A stretch of 64,000 bases of DNA, taken from assembly GCF_004563925.1 (NCBI RefSeq), contig NZ_SPNJ01000005.1, positions 186,001 to 250,000 of the forward strand, written 5' to 3'. A program made the translations under genes and the position numbers. The number at the start of each line of letters is the position of its first letter. The first letter of the stretch is position 1. The DNA comes from Herbaspirillum sp. 3R11 (lineage in GTDB: Bacteria; Pseudomonadota; Gammaproteobacteria; Burkholderiales; Burkholderiaceae_D). Shown here one piece after another: positions 1 through 9,159 of the stretch. The notes below the pieces were generated by a model, which was not told the origin of the DNA, did no database searches, and saw only the letters and a program-made list of their open reading frames with translations.

Positions 1-516
1 ATCAAACTGTTGCGCCTGGATCCGTCGGTGATCAATTCATCCTTCCTCGAAGGCCGCATCGATCTGGCCGAGTGCTGGGAAGGCGCCAACAAGCCGATCC
101 TCGAAGCACTGCTGCAAAAGGACGGCAAGAAGCTGGGCTGGATGCGCTATCGCGATTTCAACCTCAACCTCTACGGCAACGGCATCGTCACCACCGAGAA
201 GCTGGTAGCGAGCAACCCCGATCTGGTCAAGCGCTTCGTGCAGGCGACGTATCGTGGATTCGAGTATCAGCGTACCCACGCCAAGGAAGCCGCCGACGCC
301 ATCGCCGCGCAACAAAAGCTGATGGACAAGGGCATCCTGTTGCAGCAAATTACCGAAACCAATCAGATCATCGACGACCCTGAAGCCGACAATAAAAAAC
401 TGGGCTGGATGCGCGCCGACCGCATGCAGGCAACCGTCGATTTTGTGAAGAAGGCATTCAATCTGCAAGCGCCGATCAAAGCGAACGATATCTACACCAA
501 TAAGTTCGTCGAGTAG
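1..516 (+). CDS. ABC transporter substrate-binding protein, NMT1/THI5 type (3' part)
   Basis: The left edge cuts this gene; the frame is open from base 1 and stops at 514-516, leaving the last 171 residues. The sequence has the C-lobe look of the NMT1/THI5-like periplasmic proteins that serve nitrate, sulfonate, taurine or pyrimidine-precursor ABC importers (a SFLEGRIDLAECWEGAN stretch, then repeated GWMR segments and a FVKKAF helix near the end). The binding protein would deliver its ligand to the permease and ATPase encoded downstream. The true start lies outside the window, and the ligand cannot be told from sequence. The family call is fairly firm; the substrate is unknown. Confidence 0.8.
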   Translation: MKLLRLDPSVINSSFLEGRIDLAECWEGANKPILEALLQKDGKKLGWMRYRDFNLNLYGNGIVTTEKLVASNPDLVKRFVQATYRGFEYQRTHAKEAADAIAAQQKLMDKGILLQQITETNQIIDDPEADNKKLGWMRADRMQATVDFVKKAFNLQAPIKANDIYTNKFVE

Positions 517-547
517 GCGTCATTGAGCAAATCAAGGAGGAAATGAA

Positions 548-1102
548 ATGACAGCAATGCGGGAAACAATACGCCCAAAACGCCTCGGCCATCTGGTGCT
601 GGCCGTGCGCGACATCCAGGCCTCGGTCAAGTTCTATACCGAGATTCTTGGCTTGCAAGTGTCCGACTGGATCAGCGACCAGATGGTCTTTTTGCGCGCC
701 GGCACCGATCACCACGATCTGGCCTTGTCGCAGATTCCGAAGGATTCGCCGGACATCGACGACCTGCCGCGTTACAGCCGTCCCGGCATGGAACACTTTT
801 CCTATCTGGTGGAAGATCGCGCCGAGATGGATCGCGCAGCGGATTTTCTGCAACAGAAGGGCGTCGAAATCGTACGCGGTATTGGCAAGCACGGGCCGGG
901 TGAAAACCTGTTCCTGGTCTTCAAGGATCCGGATGGCAACAACGTCGAGATCTACTGCGAGATGACACAGATCACGCCGGAGACCAAATACGAACCCAAG
1001 GTCTGGGAGCGCAACATCGATTCTTTCGATCAGTACCGCTTCAAGCATTTCGTGGTGCCGCCACCGCAGGCCGTGATCGACGCCAAGACCAACAAAAAAT
1101 AA
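548..1102 (+). CDS. VOC (glyoxalase/extradiol dioxygenase superfamily) protein
   Basis: 184 residues, preceded by a strong ribosome site (AGGAGG just before the ATG). The N-terminal half reads as a VOC module: RLGHLVLAVRDIQASVKFYTEILGL, with the metal-type His in GHLVL, and the second half has FKDPDGNNVEIYCE with the typical C-terminal Glu. Such proteins bind a divalent metal and act as dioxygenases, isomerases or lyases on vicinal-oxygen substrates. It is embedded between the binding protein and the permease of one importer, so it probably acts on the imported compound or its product. Substrate not predictable. Confidence 0.8.
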   Translation: MTAMRETIRPKRLGHLVLAVRDIQASVKFYTEILGLQVSDWISDQMVFLRAGTDHHDLALSQIPKDSPDIDDLPRYSRPGMEHFSYLVEDRAEMDRAADFLQQKGVEIVRGIGKHGPGENLFLVFKDPDGNNVEIYCEMTQITPETKYEPKVWERNIDSFDQYRFKHFVVPPPQAVIDAKTNKK

Positions 1103-1202
1103 ACCTATAAAGCATGCGGATTCTTCAGCCGGCTGCAGCAACGCAACCGGCGTGGGAGCGTGTGCGCCAACGATTGTAAAAACCGAAAGCAGGAGGAGAC
1201 AA

Positions 1203-1946
1203 ATGAAACGCTGGATAGAGGCCATCGTTTTCTGGGGCGCGTTTGCGCTGTTGTGGGAGTACGGCGTCGCCGCACTCGGCGTGCGGCGTTATCTGCTGCC
1301 GCCGTTGAGCGCGGTGGTGCTGGCCGGCTGGGATGCACGCGACATGGTCGTCAGCGACACTTGGGTGACATTGACCGAAGTGCTGGTCGGCTTCGTTGCG
1401 GCAGTGGCCGGTGGCGTGCTGCTGGGCATGTTGATTCATTTCAGCGACTTCACGCGACGCACCTTGTATCCCTTCATCGCCGCGCTGCAAAGCATGCCGA
1501 AGATCGCGTTGGCGCCGCTGATGATCGTGTGGTTCGGTTACGGCTTCGCCTCCAAGATCGCGGCGACGTTCCTGTTTGCTTTCTTCCCGGTGGTGATTGC
1601 CACGCTGGGCGGCTTGTCCGGCATCGCGGCCAATCTGGACGAACACTTTCGCGCACTCGGCGCCTCGCGCTGGGACACCTTCTGGCGCTTGCATGTGCCG
1701 GCAGCGCTGCCGAGCTTCATCGACGGCATCAAGATCTCCATGCCGCTGGCGGTGATCGGCGCCATCGTTGGCGAGTTCATCGGTTCGGAAGAAGGTCTCG
1801 GCCATCTGATCACGCTGGCGACCGCCAACGCCAAGACAGATCTGATGTTTGCCGCGATCCTGGTGATCACGGTGCTGGCCACCTTCCTGTACTGGATCGT
1901 GGAAGTGGTGTCGCGCCTGGTGTGGTGGCGCGGGAAGGCGGTGTAA
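1203..1946 (+). CDS. ABC transporter permease, SsuC/TauC/ThiX-like
   Basis: 247 residues, about six hydrophobic segments, of the binding-protein-dependent inner-membrane permease family. The cytoplasmic EAA-type loop is visible in the second half (FRALGASRWDTFWRLHVPAALP). The ATG at 1203 (MKRWIEAIVFWGAF) follows AGGAGGAGACAA; an open frame extends further upstream but that part has no membrane character, so the ATG is preferred. It forms the channel of the importer whose binding protein ends at 516 and whose ATPase starts 3 bases after its stop. Confidence 0.88.
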   Translation: MKRWIEAIVFWGAFALLWEYGVAALGVRRYLLPPLSAVVLAGWDARDMVVSDTWVTLTEVLVGFVAAVAGGVLLGMLIHFSDFTRRTLYPFIAALQSMPKIALAPLMIVWFGYGFASKIAATFLFAFFPVVIATLGGLSGIAANLDEHFRALGASRWDTFWRLHVPAALPSFIDGIKISMPLAVIGAIVGEFIGSEEGLGHLITLATANAKTDLMFAAILVITVLATFLYWIVEVVSRLVWWRGKAV

Positions 1947-1948
1947 CG

Positions 1949-2767
1949 ATGGGACAGACAATGACGCTCAGAAACCTGAAAGCCGTACCTGCGGACGAAA
2001 CCATGAACGAAGCCGGCGCCATCTGCGTACGCAATGTAGTGAAACGCTACCCCGGCAAGCATGCCGTCAACGCGCTAGAAGACGTCTCGCTGACGATCCG
2101 CGAACGTGAATTCGTCTCCATCCTCGGCCCCAGTGGCTGCGGCAAGAGTACCTTGCTGCGCATCGTCGCCGGTCTGGTGCCGCACAACGAAGGCGAAGTG
2201 CTGGTCAACAACAAGCCGGTCAAAGGGCCGTCGCCGGAGATCGGCGTAGTCTTCCAGACCAGTAACATGCTGCCGTGGCTGACGGTGGAAAAAAACATGA
2301 TGCTCGGCGCGCAGTTGCGCAAGCTGCCGGCGGAACAGACCGCAGAAAAAGTGCGTGGCCTGATCAAGATGCTCGGCCTGTCCGGGTTTGAACAGAATCA
2401 TCCGCACCAGCTCTCCGGCGGCATGCGCCAGCGCGCGTCGATCGGCCAGATCCTCGCGCTTGATCCCGGCATCCTGCTGATGGACGAACCGTTCGGTGCG
2501 CTCGACGCCCTGACGCGCGATTTGCTCAATGTCGAGCTGCTGCGCATCTGGCAAGAGCGCATGCAGACCGTGATGCTGATCACGCACAGCATTCAGGAAG
2601 CAGTCTTCCTGTCGGATCGCGTGCTGGTGATGTCGGGCCGTCCGGGCCGTATCCTGCATGACATCAAGATCGACCTGCCGCGTCCGCGCCTGCCGGAAAA
2701 CATCAAAGGCAATCCGCGCTACGGCCAGTACATCGCCGAGATCAGCAAGATCATGGGAGTGTACTGA
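1949..2767 (+). CDS. ABC transporter ATP-binding protein, nitrate/sulfonate/taurine type
   Basis: 272 residues. Walker A GPSGCGKST, the Q-loop (GVVFQTSNMLPWLTV), the ABC signature LSGGMRQRASIGQ, Walker B ILLMDEPFGALD and the switch His in LITHSIQEAV are all present, so it should hydrolyse ATP and power the importer. The ATG at 1949 lies just after the permease stop; the same frame is open far upstream through the permease gene, but that stretch has no ABC homology and is an overlap artefact. The stop and the next start share a base (TGATG), indicating translational coupling to the hydrolase. Confidence 0.92.
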   Translation: MGQTMTLRNLKAVPADETMNEAGAICVRNVVKRYPGKHAVNALEDVSLTIREREFVSILGPSGCGKSTLLRIVAGLVPHNEGEVLVNNKPVKGPSPEIGVVFQTSNMLPWLTVEKNMMLGAQLRKLPAEQTAEKVRGLIKMLGLSGFEQNHPHQLSGGMRQRASIGQILALDPGILLMDEPFGALDALTRDLLNVELLRIWQERMQTVMLITHSIQEAVFLSDRVLVMSGRPGRILHDIKIDLPRPRLPENIKGNPRYGQYIAEISKIMGVY

Positions 2768-3681
2768 TGCGGGACAAGCTTTTCCCCGGCCTGTCGGACC
2801 AAAGCGCAGAAGCCTTGCTGGCGCTGGGGCCGGTCTGGCGCAACGACATCAATCGTCATCGCCAGGCCGTGGTCGACATTTATACGCCGCTGCTCAATGC
2901 CGTCGACAAGGACGGCATCATCGTCACGCGCGACATTGCCTATGGCGAGCACGTGCGTCAAAAGCTGGATGTCTATCTGCCGGGTGGCGTCTCCACGCAG
3001 CGGCGTCCGGTGGTGATGTTTGTCCATGGCGGCGCTTTCCTGCGCGGCAACATGAACGCCAACGAGCAGATTTACGGCAACGTGCTGTACTACTTTGCGC
3101 GTCAGGGCATGGTCGGCATCAACGTCGAATATCGTCTCGCGCCGGAAGCGCCGTATCCAGCCGGCTCCGACGATGTCGCCGCCGCAGTGGCATGGGCCAG
3201 GGCGCACGCACATGAATACGGCGGCGATCCGGAGCAGATCATTCTGATCGGCCACTCCGCGGGCGGCGCCCATGCCGCCAGTTACATCGCCGATCCGCGC
3301 GTGCGTCCGGCGACAGGGCATGGCGTGGCCAAGCTGGTGTTGATCAGCGCACGTCTGCGGGCCGACGTGCATGCCGACAATCCCAATGCCGGCGGCGTCA
3401 GGGCTTACTGGGGCGAGGATATGGATCGGTATGAGCAAGTCTCACCGGTTACGTATGCCGCCAGCATCGACGTGCCGCTGATGATCGCCATCGCCGAACA
3501 TGAGAATCCCTATCTCGATGTCTATGCCGCCGAGCTGTTCTGGCGCGTCGGCCAGGCACGTGGCCGCGCGCCGCGTTTCGTGCAGGTTCGGCATCACAAC
3601 CACACCTCCATCGTCGCCCATATGGATACCGACGACGACGTGCTGGGGCGGCAGATTCTGGACTTTATCGAAGCCGCCTGA
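2767..3681 (+). CDS. alpha/beta hydrolase, carboxylesterase/formamidase-like
   Basis: 304 residues with the features of the esterase/arylformamidase branch of the alpha/beta fold: the oxyanion motif FVHGGAFLRG, the nucleophile elbow LIGHSAGGAH (Ser), and a late HHNHTSIV likely holding the catalytic His. The YGEHVRQKLDVYLP lead-in also resembles arylformamidase-like enzymes. It is coupled to the ABC ATPase by a one-base overlap, so it probably hydrolyses an ester or amide in the imported compound. The exact substrate is not predictable. Confidence 0.82.
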   Translation: MRDKLFPGLSDQSAEALLALGPVWRNDINRHRQAVVDIYTPLLNAVDKDGIIVTRDIAYGEHVRQKLDVYLPGGVSTQRRPVVMFVHGGAFLRGNMNANEQIYGNVLYYFARQGMVGINVEYRLAPEAPYPAGSDDVAAAVAWARAHAHEYGGDPEQIILIGHSAGGAHAASYIADPRVRPATGHGVAKLVLISARLRADVHADNPNAGGVRAYWGEDMDRYEQVSPVTYAASIDVPLMIAIAEHENPYLDVYAAELFWRVGQARGRAPRFVQVRHHNHTSIVAHMDTDDDVLGRQILDFIEAA

Positions 3682-3726
3682 CCGGCGGTGATCCGGTGGT
3701 GAACATTTCATTCTGAGAGAACGTTT

Positions 3727-4647
3727 ATGAACCAGGTATCTTCCGTACTATCCGGCGTGTTCGCACCCGTCGTCACGCCGTTCAAGTCCGACCTCAGCGT
3801 CGACGCCGACTTGTTCGTCCGTCACAGTCGCTGGCTGCTGAGCCAGGGTGCCGGGCTGGCGATCTTCGGCACCAATAGCGAAGCCAATTCGCTGACGGTC
3901 ACCGAGCGCAAGCAACTGCTTGATCGCCTGACCAGCGAAGGGCTGGATCCTGAGCGCATGTTGCCGGGCACCGGCTGCTGCGCCCTCGACGATACCGTCG
4001 CACTGACGCGCCATGCCGTCGATGCCGGTTGTGCCGGCGTGCTGATGTTGCCGCCGTTTTACTACAAGGGCGTTTCAGACGACGGCCTGTACAAGTACTA
4101 CGCCGAAGTCATCGCGCGCGTCGATTCGCCCAGGCTCCGACTTTACCTGTATCACATCCCGGCCTTCACCGGCGTGTCTATCACGCTGACCTTGATCGAG
4201 CGTCTGATCAGGGATTTCCCCGAGACCGTGGTCGGCATCAAGGACAGTTCCGGCGATTGGGACAACGTCGCCGCGATGCTGAACGCATTTCCCGGATTTG
4301 CGATTTTCCCGGCATCCGAATCCTTCCTGTCGCGCGCCCGGCCGCTGGGCGCGGCCGGTTGCATTTCGGCTACCGCCAACATCCATCCTGCCGGCATCGG
4401 CAAGCTGTGCGCCGATTGGGACAAGGACCACGGCGCGCAATTGCAGCAGCAGGCCGACGCCGTGCGCCAGATCTTCCAGAAATATCCGATGATCGCCGCA
4501 CTCAAGTTCGCCACCGCGCACTACAGCGACAACCCGGTGTGGGAAAACGTCCGTCCGCCGCTGAGCGGCCTGAATGCGCAGCACAAGTTGCAGTTGCTGG
4601 ATGAGCTGAAGCAGATCGGTTTCGGCATGCCGGGATTGGCGGGCTGA
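3727..4647 (+). CDS. DapA/NanA family Schiff-base aldolase (dihydrodipicolinate synthase-like)
   Basis: 306 residues, the usual length of the family. GVFAPVVTPF at the N-terminus, GTNSEANSL in place of the usual GTTGE(S) strand, LYHIPAFTGV with the conserved Tyr, and GIKDSSGDW carrying the Schiff-base Lys are visible. Members condense or cleave pyruvate-containing keto acids. The catabolic neighbours argue against lysine biosynthesis and for a retro-aldol or hydratase step. Its stop overlaps the start of the RidA gene by one base. Confidence 0.85.
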   Translation: MNQVSSVLSGVFAPVVTPFKSDLSVDADLFVRHSRWLLSQGAGLAIFGTNSEANSLTVTERKQLLDRLTSEGLDPERMLPGTGCCALDDTVALTRHAVDAGCAGVLMLPPFYYKGVSDDGLYKYYAEVIARVDSPRLRLYLYHIPAFTGVSITLTLIERLIRDFPETVVGIKDSSGDWDNVAAMLNAFPGFAIFPASESFLSRARPLGAAGCISATANIHPAGIGKLCADWDKDHGAQLQQQADAVRQIFQKYPMIAALKFATAHYSDNPVWENVRPPLSGLNAQHKLQLLDELKQIGFGMPGLAG

Positions 4648-5021
4648 TGAGTACTACTGCAACGCAAGCCAAGCCGTTGGGAAAATATCCCTACGTCAAA
4701 CGCGCCGGCGACTACCTGTTCGTCTCCGGCATGAGTGCGCGGCTGGCCGACGGCAGCGTGCCCGGCGACGTGCGCGAACAGACGCATGTCGTCATCGGCA
4801 AAATTCGCGACGCCTTGCAGACACTCGATGCCGATCTTGCCGATTGCGTGGCCATCACCAGCTATCTGGTGAACATGCGCGACTTCGACGGCTATAACGC
4901 CGTCTACGGCGAATACTTCAGCCAGCAGGGACCGACGCGCACGACCGTGGCGGTGCATCAGCTGCCGCATGCCGACATGCTGGTCGAGTTGACCGCGACC
5001 GCTTACAAACCAATCGAGTGA
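4647..5021 (+). CDS. RidA/YjgF/UK114 family enamine/imine deaminase
   Basis: 124 residues, typical trimeric RidA size. The Arg of the active site is seen in GPTRTTVAV and the downstream Glu in MLVELTATAY, the pair that binds the carboxylate and activates water. RidA proteins hydrolyse reactive enamines/imines released by PLP enzymes or amine catabolism. The gene is coupled to the upstream DapA-like gene (TGATG), so it probably clears an imine made in this pathway. A pathway-specific deaminase such as a RutC-like enzyme is an alternative. Confidence 0.85.
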   Translation: MSTTATQAKPLGKYPYVKRAGDYLFVSGMSARLADGSVPGDVREQTHVVIGKIRDALQTLDADLADCVAITSYLVNMRDFDGYNAVYGEYFSQQGPTRTTVAVHQLPHADMLVELTATAYKPIE

Positions 5022-5026
5022 AAAAG

Positions 5027-5620
5027 ATGACCGATGTGATTTCCGATCAGGCGCTCGACCGCCTGTTTCGCCAGGCGCGTACGCAGAACGGCTGGTTGCC
5101 GACGGCGGTCAGCGACGATGAACTACACCAGCTCTATGCGCTGATGAAACTGGCGCCGACCAGCGCCAATTGTTCGCCGGCGCGTATGCTGTTTTTGCGT
5201 AGCGAGGAGGCGAAAGAGCGGCTGCGGCCGGCGCTCAATCCGGGCAACGTCGACAAGGTGATGACCGCGCCGGTGGTGGCGGTGATCGCTTACGACACGC
5301 AGTTCTACGACTTGCTGCCGCAATTGTTTCCGCACAATCCGGGTATGCGTGATCTGTTTGCGTCCAAGCCGGCGTTGGCTGAAGCAACCGCATTCCGCAA
5401 CAGCAGCCTGCAGGGCGCTTACCTGATGCTGGCGGCGCGCAGCATCGGGCTCGACGTCGGGCCGATGTCGGGTTTCGATGCGGACAAGCTCAATGCGATT
5501 TTTTTCGCCGACGGCCGCCATCGCGTCAATTTTCTGTGCAATCTCGGCCACGGCGATAGCAGCAAGTTATTTCCGCGCAGTCCGCGTTTGTCGTTTGAGC
5601 AGGCTTGCCAGCTTCTTTGA
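5027..5620 (+). CDS. RutE/HadB-like nitroreductase-family oxidoreductase
   Basis: About 197 residues resembling the RutE/HadB subgroup (malonic semialdehyde reductase-like, FMN-dependent): ALDRLFRQARTQNGWL near the start, APTSANCSPARM for flavin phosphate binding, and GLDVGPMSGFD with FLCNLGHGD near the end. A GTG at 5018, overlapping the RidA stop, would add three residues; the ATG at 5027 is chosen as the more usual codon. In the Rut pathway of uracil breakdown a RutE and a RidA-like protein (RutC) work together; the other rut genes are not here, so only the reaction type is suggested. Confidence 0.78.
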   Translation: MTDVISDQALDRLFRQARTQNGWLPTAVSDDELHQLYALMKLAPTSANCSPARMLFLRSEEAKERLRPALNPGNVDKVMTAPVVAVIAYDTQFYDLLPQLFPHNPGMRDLFASKPALAEATAFRNSSLQGAYLMLAARSIGLDVGPMSGFDADKLNAIFFADGRHRVNFLCNLGHGDSSKLFPRSPRLSFEQACQLL

Positions 5621-5643
5621 TTTTTTGATTCCGATGATTGATC

Positions 5644-6447
5644 ATGCAATTTCTTCCTGAACTGATTTCCTATCTTCTCCTCGGTGCCGGCACCGGCATC
5701 CTCGCCGGCTTGCTTGGCGTCGGCGGCGGCACCGTGATCGTGCCGGCGCTGGTGTTCATCTTTGCCGCGCACGGCTTTCCAACGGAATACATTCAGCACA
5801 TGGCGCTGGCGACCTCGATGGCGTCGATCCTGTTCACCTCGATCTCCAGCCTGCGTGCGCACCATGCGCGCGGTGCGGTGGACTGGGCGATCGTTCGGCG
5901 CATGACGCCCGGCATCATGCTGGGCACTTTGCTCGGCGCCTGGCTGGCGGCGCAGATGTCGAGCCAGTTGCTGAAGATGATCTTCATCGGCTTCGCCTAT
6001 TTCGTCGCGGTGCAGATGCTGCTCAATCTGAAACCAAAGGCCAGCCGGCAGTTGCCGCAGACGCCAGGCTTGCTGAGTGCTGGCGGCGCCATCGGCGTGT
6101 TCTCCAGCTTCGTCGGCATTGGCGGCGGCACCTTGTCGGTACCGTTCATGACCTGGTGTAACGTACAGTTGCACACGGTGATCGGCACCTCGGCGGCACT
6201 GGGTTTCCCCATCGCATTGGCGGGCACGATCGGGTTTGTCGTCAATGGCTTGCGCATCGAGAGTCTGCCGTCGCCCAGTGTTGGTTTCGTCTATCTGCCT
6301 GCATTGATCGGCATTGCCGTGGCGAGCGTATTCACGGCGCCGCTGGGCGCGCGGATGGCGCATGCCTTGCCGGTGGCGAAGCTGAAAAAATTGTTCGCAC
6401 TGATGCTGATTGCGGTCGGCACCAAGATGCTGGTAGGCATGCTGTAG
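5644..6447 (+). CDS. TauE/SafE family sulfite/anion exporter
   Basis: 267 residues with about eight hydrophobic segments and the two family repeats: GAGTGILAGLLGVGGGTVIVPAL near the N-terminus and GVFSSFVGIGGGTLSVPF in the middle. These inner-membrane proteins export sulfite, sulfoacetate or other organic anions. ATG 5644 is used; a TTG two codons earlier is possible. It follows the RutE-like gene by 23 bases and may end the operon; together with an importer of the sulfonate/nitrate class it hints that a sulfur-containing compound could be handled, but this is inference. Confidence 0.82.
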   Translation: MQFLPELISYLLLGAGTGILAGLLGVGGGTVIVPALVFIFAAHGFPTEYIQHMALATSMASILFTSISSLRAHHARGAVDWAIVRRMTPGIMLGTLLGAWLAAQMSSQLLKMIFIGFAYFVAVQMLLNLKPKASRQLPQTPGLLSAGGAIGVFSSFVGIGGGTLSVPFMTWCNVQLHTVIGTSAALGFPIALAGTIGFVVNGLRIESLPSPSVGFVYLPALIGIAVASVFTAPLGARMAHALPVAKLKKLFALMLIAVGTKMLVGML

Positions 6448-6491
6448 ATCATGATGGCATTATCGGGAATATCTTTTTTATGGAGCAGAAC

Positions 6492-6914
6492 ATGAGCGCA
6501 TTGCATCCTTTTCACCTGGCTTTCTTCGTGCGCGACCTCGACGAGGCGCGCAGTTTTTATGGCGGCGTGCTGGGCTTCTCGGAGGGCCGCAGCACCGAAC
6601 GCTGGGTTGACTTCGATTGCATGGGGCACCAATTGTCCCTGCATCTGAAAAAGGACTTGGTCGTGCCGCAGGGCGCCGGCAACGTCGACGGCAACAATGT
6701 CCCGATTCCACATTTCGGCATCATCCTTGACCAGGTCTCGTGGGATGCATTGGCCCGGCGCATCGCGGCGGCGAAGGTGCCTTTCCTTCTCGAGCCGCAG
6801 ACGCGCTTCAAGGGGGAGCCGGGCGAACAGTCGACGATGTTCTTCCAGGATCCGTCGGGCAACTCGCTGGAGTTCAAAGGCTTTGCCTCGATGAACCAGA
6901 TTTTTGCCAGATGA
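6492..6914 (+). CDS. VOC family protein (glyoxalase-like)
   Basis: 140 residues. HPFHLAFFVRDLDEARSFYGGVLGF opens a VOC fold and FQDPSGNSLEFKGF closes it, with the metal-binding His and Glu positions conserved. The ATG at 6492 has GGAG six bases upstream; an ATG at 6480 in the same frame has no ribosome site and is less likely. It is separated from the exporter by only 44 bases and could belong to the same transcript. Substrate unknown. Confidence 0.78.
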   Translation: MSALHPFHLAFFVRDLDEARSFYGGVLGFSEGRSTERWVDFDCMGHQLSLHLKKDLVVPQGAGNVDGNNVPIPHFGIILDQVSWDALARRIAAAKVPFLLEPQTRFKGEPGEQSTMFFQDPSGNSLEFKGFASMNQIFAR

Positions 6915-7111
6915 AATTGAAATAAATGCCTGCTATATTGGATTACAAGGTGAGGGTTTCTTTTGTCGCAGCGTTTGGCCGTTCGCGGTTGTCGTCGATA
7001 TAAAGTTGTCGCAGCTCAACAATGCTTTCCGGCATTGAGGAGGCGACGCACATTTGCGCATTTGCATCCGTTGTATCCATTGCGTCTGCTGCATCACTCG
7101 GGGGAAATATC

Positions 7112-9085
7112 ATGCTGTCCTCACTTCGGACCCGCCTTATCGTTATTTGCGTCCTGATCGTGGCGTTCGCCATGATTGCCTTAAGCGCTGCCAATATCTA
7201 CGGCGTGCGGCGCGACACGTTGGAAACCCTGAATACGGAGATGGAGCAGCTGACGGATAGTCATGCTGCGAACATTGCCGAGTGGGTCCGCAGCAAGCGC
7301 ACCATCACCGGATCGATGAAGCAGGCGCTCAAGCAGAATGACGTGGTGCCCATCATTGCCGCGGCCAAAGAAGCGGGGGCTTTTGACGACGCCTACATCG
7401 GCTATCCGGACAAGCGCATGCTGGCCCTGCACGATATGCCGCCGGGGTATGACCCGACCGGGCGACCCTGGTACGTGCAGGCCGTCAATGCAGGCGCACC
7501 GGTACTGACGGCGCCCTATGTCGATGCGACAACCGGTAAGCTGGTGGTGACCTTTGCTGAAGCCGTCGGCGGCAAGAGCGATCTCAAAGCGGTGGTTGGA
7601 TCCGACGTGCAGCTCGACAATGTCGTACGCAATGTGGCCGGCATCAAACCAACGCCGGGCAGCTTTGCCTTCATCGTCGGCAAGGACGGGGTGATCATTA
7701 CGCATCCGAACAAGGAACTGGCGTTGAAGCCGATCTCTGCTCTGGATCAATCGCTGACGCCGCAAACGTTGGCGGCAATGGGACAGCAGGGCGGTGAGGC
7801 GAGGATTAACGGCGTCCGGGTATTGCTCTTCGTACGCGCGATCGAAGGTACGGACTGGTCGCTGGTCGTGGCGCTGAACTATGCCGAAGCAACCCATTCG
7901 ATCCGCTCTCTGATCGTCACATCGGCGATCGCCGCGATTCTCGCAATTGCCGCCGCCGCAGTGTTGCTGACATGGACGATCACCAGCTTGCTGAAACGGC
8001 TTGGACTGGTGCGTGATGCGCTGGAAGATATCGCGTCCGGCGAAGGCGATCTGACTTGTCGCCTCAATGCGGAAGGGCGTGATGAGCTGTCTCAGATTGC
8101 CGGCGCCTTCAATCGTTTCACAGGAAAGATCGCTGCGACATTGCTGGAAATCCGTCACGCGAGTGAGTCCGTCAAAACCTCGTCGAGTGAAATCGCCAGC
8201 GGCAATCTCGATCTGTCCGGCCGCACCGAGCAGCAAGCCGGTTCATTGGAAGAAACCGCTTCGGCGATGGAGGAACTTACCTCTACCGTCAAGCAGAACG
8301 CAGACAATGCGCGTCAAGCCAACCAACTGGCCGTCTCCGCATCCGAAGTTGCGGTGCAGGGAGGAGCAGTGGTGGCGCAAGTGGTCGATACCATGGGATC
8401 GATTAACGCCTCCGCGCGCAAGATCGTCGATATCATCAGCGTGATCGACGGTATTGCTTTCCAGACCAATATCCTGGCCCTCAATGCCGCGGTAGAAGCG
8501 GCACGGGCCGGCGAGCAGGGCCGAGGCTTCGCGGTGGTGGCGTCGGAAGTGCGCAGTCTCGCGCAACGCAGCGCTACTGCGGCCAAAGAGATCAAGTCAC
8601 TGATTGATGCTTCCGTGCACGAAGTCGACGCTGGAAGCCAGTTGGTCGAACAGGCCGGCCACACCATGACCGAGGTGGTCTCCAGCGTGCGTCGCGTGAC
8701 TGACATCGTGGGAGAAATCAGCGCTGCCAGCCAGGAGCAGAGTTCTGGCATCGCCGAGATTGGTCGCGCCATTACACAGATGGATGAGGCCACGCAACAG
8801 AATGCTGCATTGGTGGAGCAAGCCGCCGCCGCTGCACAATCCTTGCAGGATCAGGCTGCGCATCTGGCCGAGGTGGTGGCCGAGTTCAAGCTGGAAGACA
8901 GGGCCGTTGCGCCAGTCGGCCGCGTCGCCAAGCGCACCGTCGATATCACGCTATCGGCGCCGTCGATCAAAGCCAAGCCTGCTGTCAGGAAAGAGGTCGC
9001 CAAGATCGCTACCGCCAAGCCCGCCAGCGAGAGCAAGGCGATGAAAACGGGTGGTGACGAGAACGGATCCTGGGAAGAGTTTTGA
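7112..9085 (+). CDS. methyl-accepting chemotaxis protein with periplasmic dCache domain and CheR-tether-like C-terminus
   Basis: 657 residues from the ATG at 7112 (GGGGGA ribosome site); the open frame continues upstream without receptor features. Order: first membrane segment (about residues 10-30), a dCache_1-type periplasmic sensor ([25 protein letters not shown]), second membrane segment near residue 280, HAMP, then the signalling hairpin with its highly conserved tip ([21 protein letters not shown]). An Ala/Lys-rich linker ends in SWEEF, which fits the aromatic-x-x-aromatic pentapeptide that tethers CheR/CheB in receptors such as Tar. Ligand unknown. It stands alone, outside the che operon. 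Confidence 0.93.
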   Translation: MLSSLRTRLIVICVLIVAFAMIALSAANIYGVRRDTLETLNTEMEQLTDSHAANIAEWVRSKRTITGSMKQALKQNDVVPIIAAAKEAGAFDDAYIGYPDKRMLALHDMPPGYDPTGRPWYVQAVNAGAPVLTAPYVDATTGKLVVTFAEAVGGKSDLKAVVGSDVQLDNVVRNVAGIKPTPGSFAFIVGKDGVIITHPNKELALKPISALDQSLTPQTLAAMGQQGGEARINGVRVLLFVRAIEGTDWSLVVALNYAEATHSIRSLIVTSAIAAILAIAAAAVLLTWTITSLLKRLGLVRDALEDIASGEGDLTCRLNAEGRDELSQIAGAFNRFTGKIAATLLEIRHASESVKTSSSEIASGNLDLSGRTEQQAGSLEETASAMEELTSTVKQNADNARQANQLAVSASEVAVQGGAVVAQVVDTMGSINASARKIVDIISVIDGIAFQTNILALNAAVEAARAGEQGRGFAVVASEVRSLAQRSATAAKEIKSLIDASVHEVDAGSQLVEQAGHTMTEVVSSVRRVTDIVGEISAASQEQSSGIAEIGRAITQMDEATQQNAALVEQAAAAAQSLQDQAAHLAEVVAEFKLEDRAVAPVGRVAKRTVDITLSAPSIKAKPAVRKEVAKIATAKPASESKAMKTGGDENGSWEEF

Positions 9086-9107
9086 GCAGAGCAGCTAGAA
9101 ATGAAAA

Positions 9108-9141
9108 CGGCGTCGCTAACGTAGCGGCGCCGCTTTTTTTT
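9108..9141 (+). terminator. Rho-independent terminator after the chemoreceptor
   Basis: An 11-pair stem (9108-9118 with 9122-9132, one G-T wobble) with a three-base ACG loop is followed by a C and a run of eight T. It lies 23 bases after the receptor stop. Confidence 0.9.
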
Positions 9142-9159
9142 CACGTAACGGAAATGCTT

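Noticed and set aside
1160-1948. Open frame fused to the N-terminus of the ABC ATPase
   Set aside because: This part overlaps the permease in another frame and has Arg/His-rich shadow composition. The ATPase starts at 1949 with a normal N-terminus.
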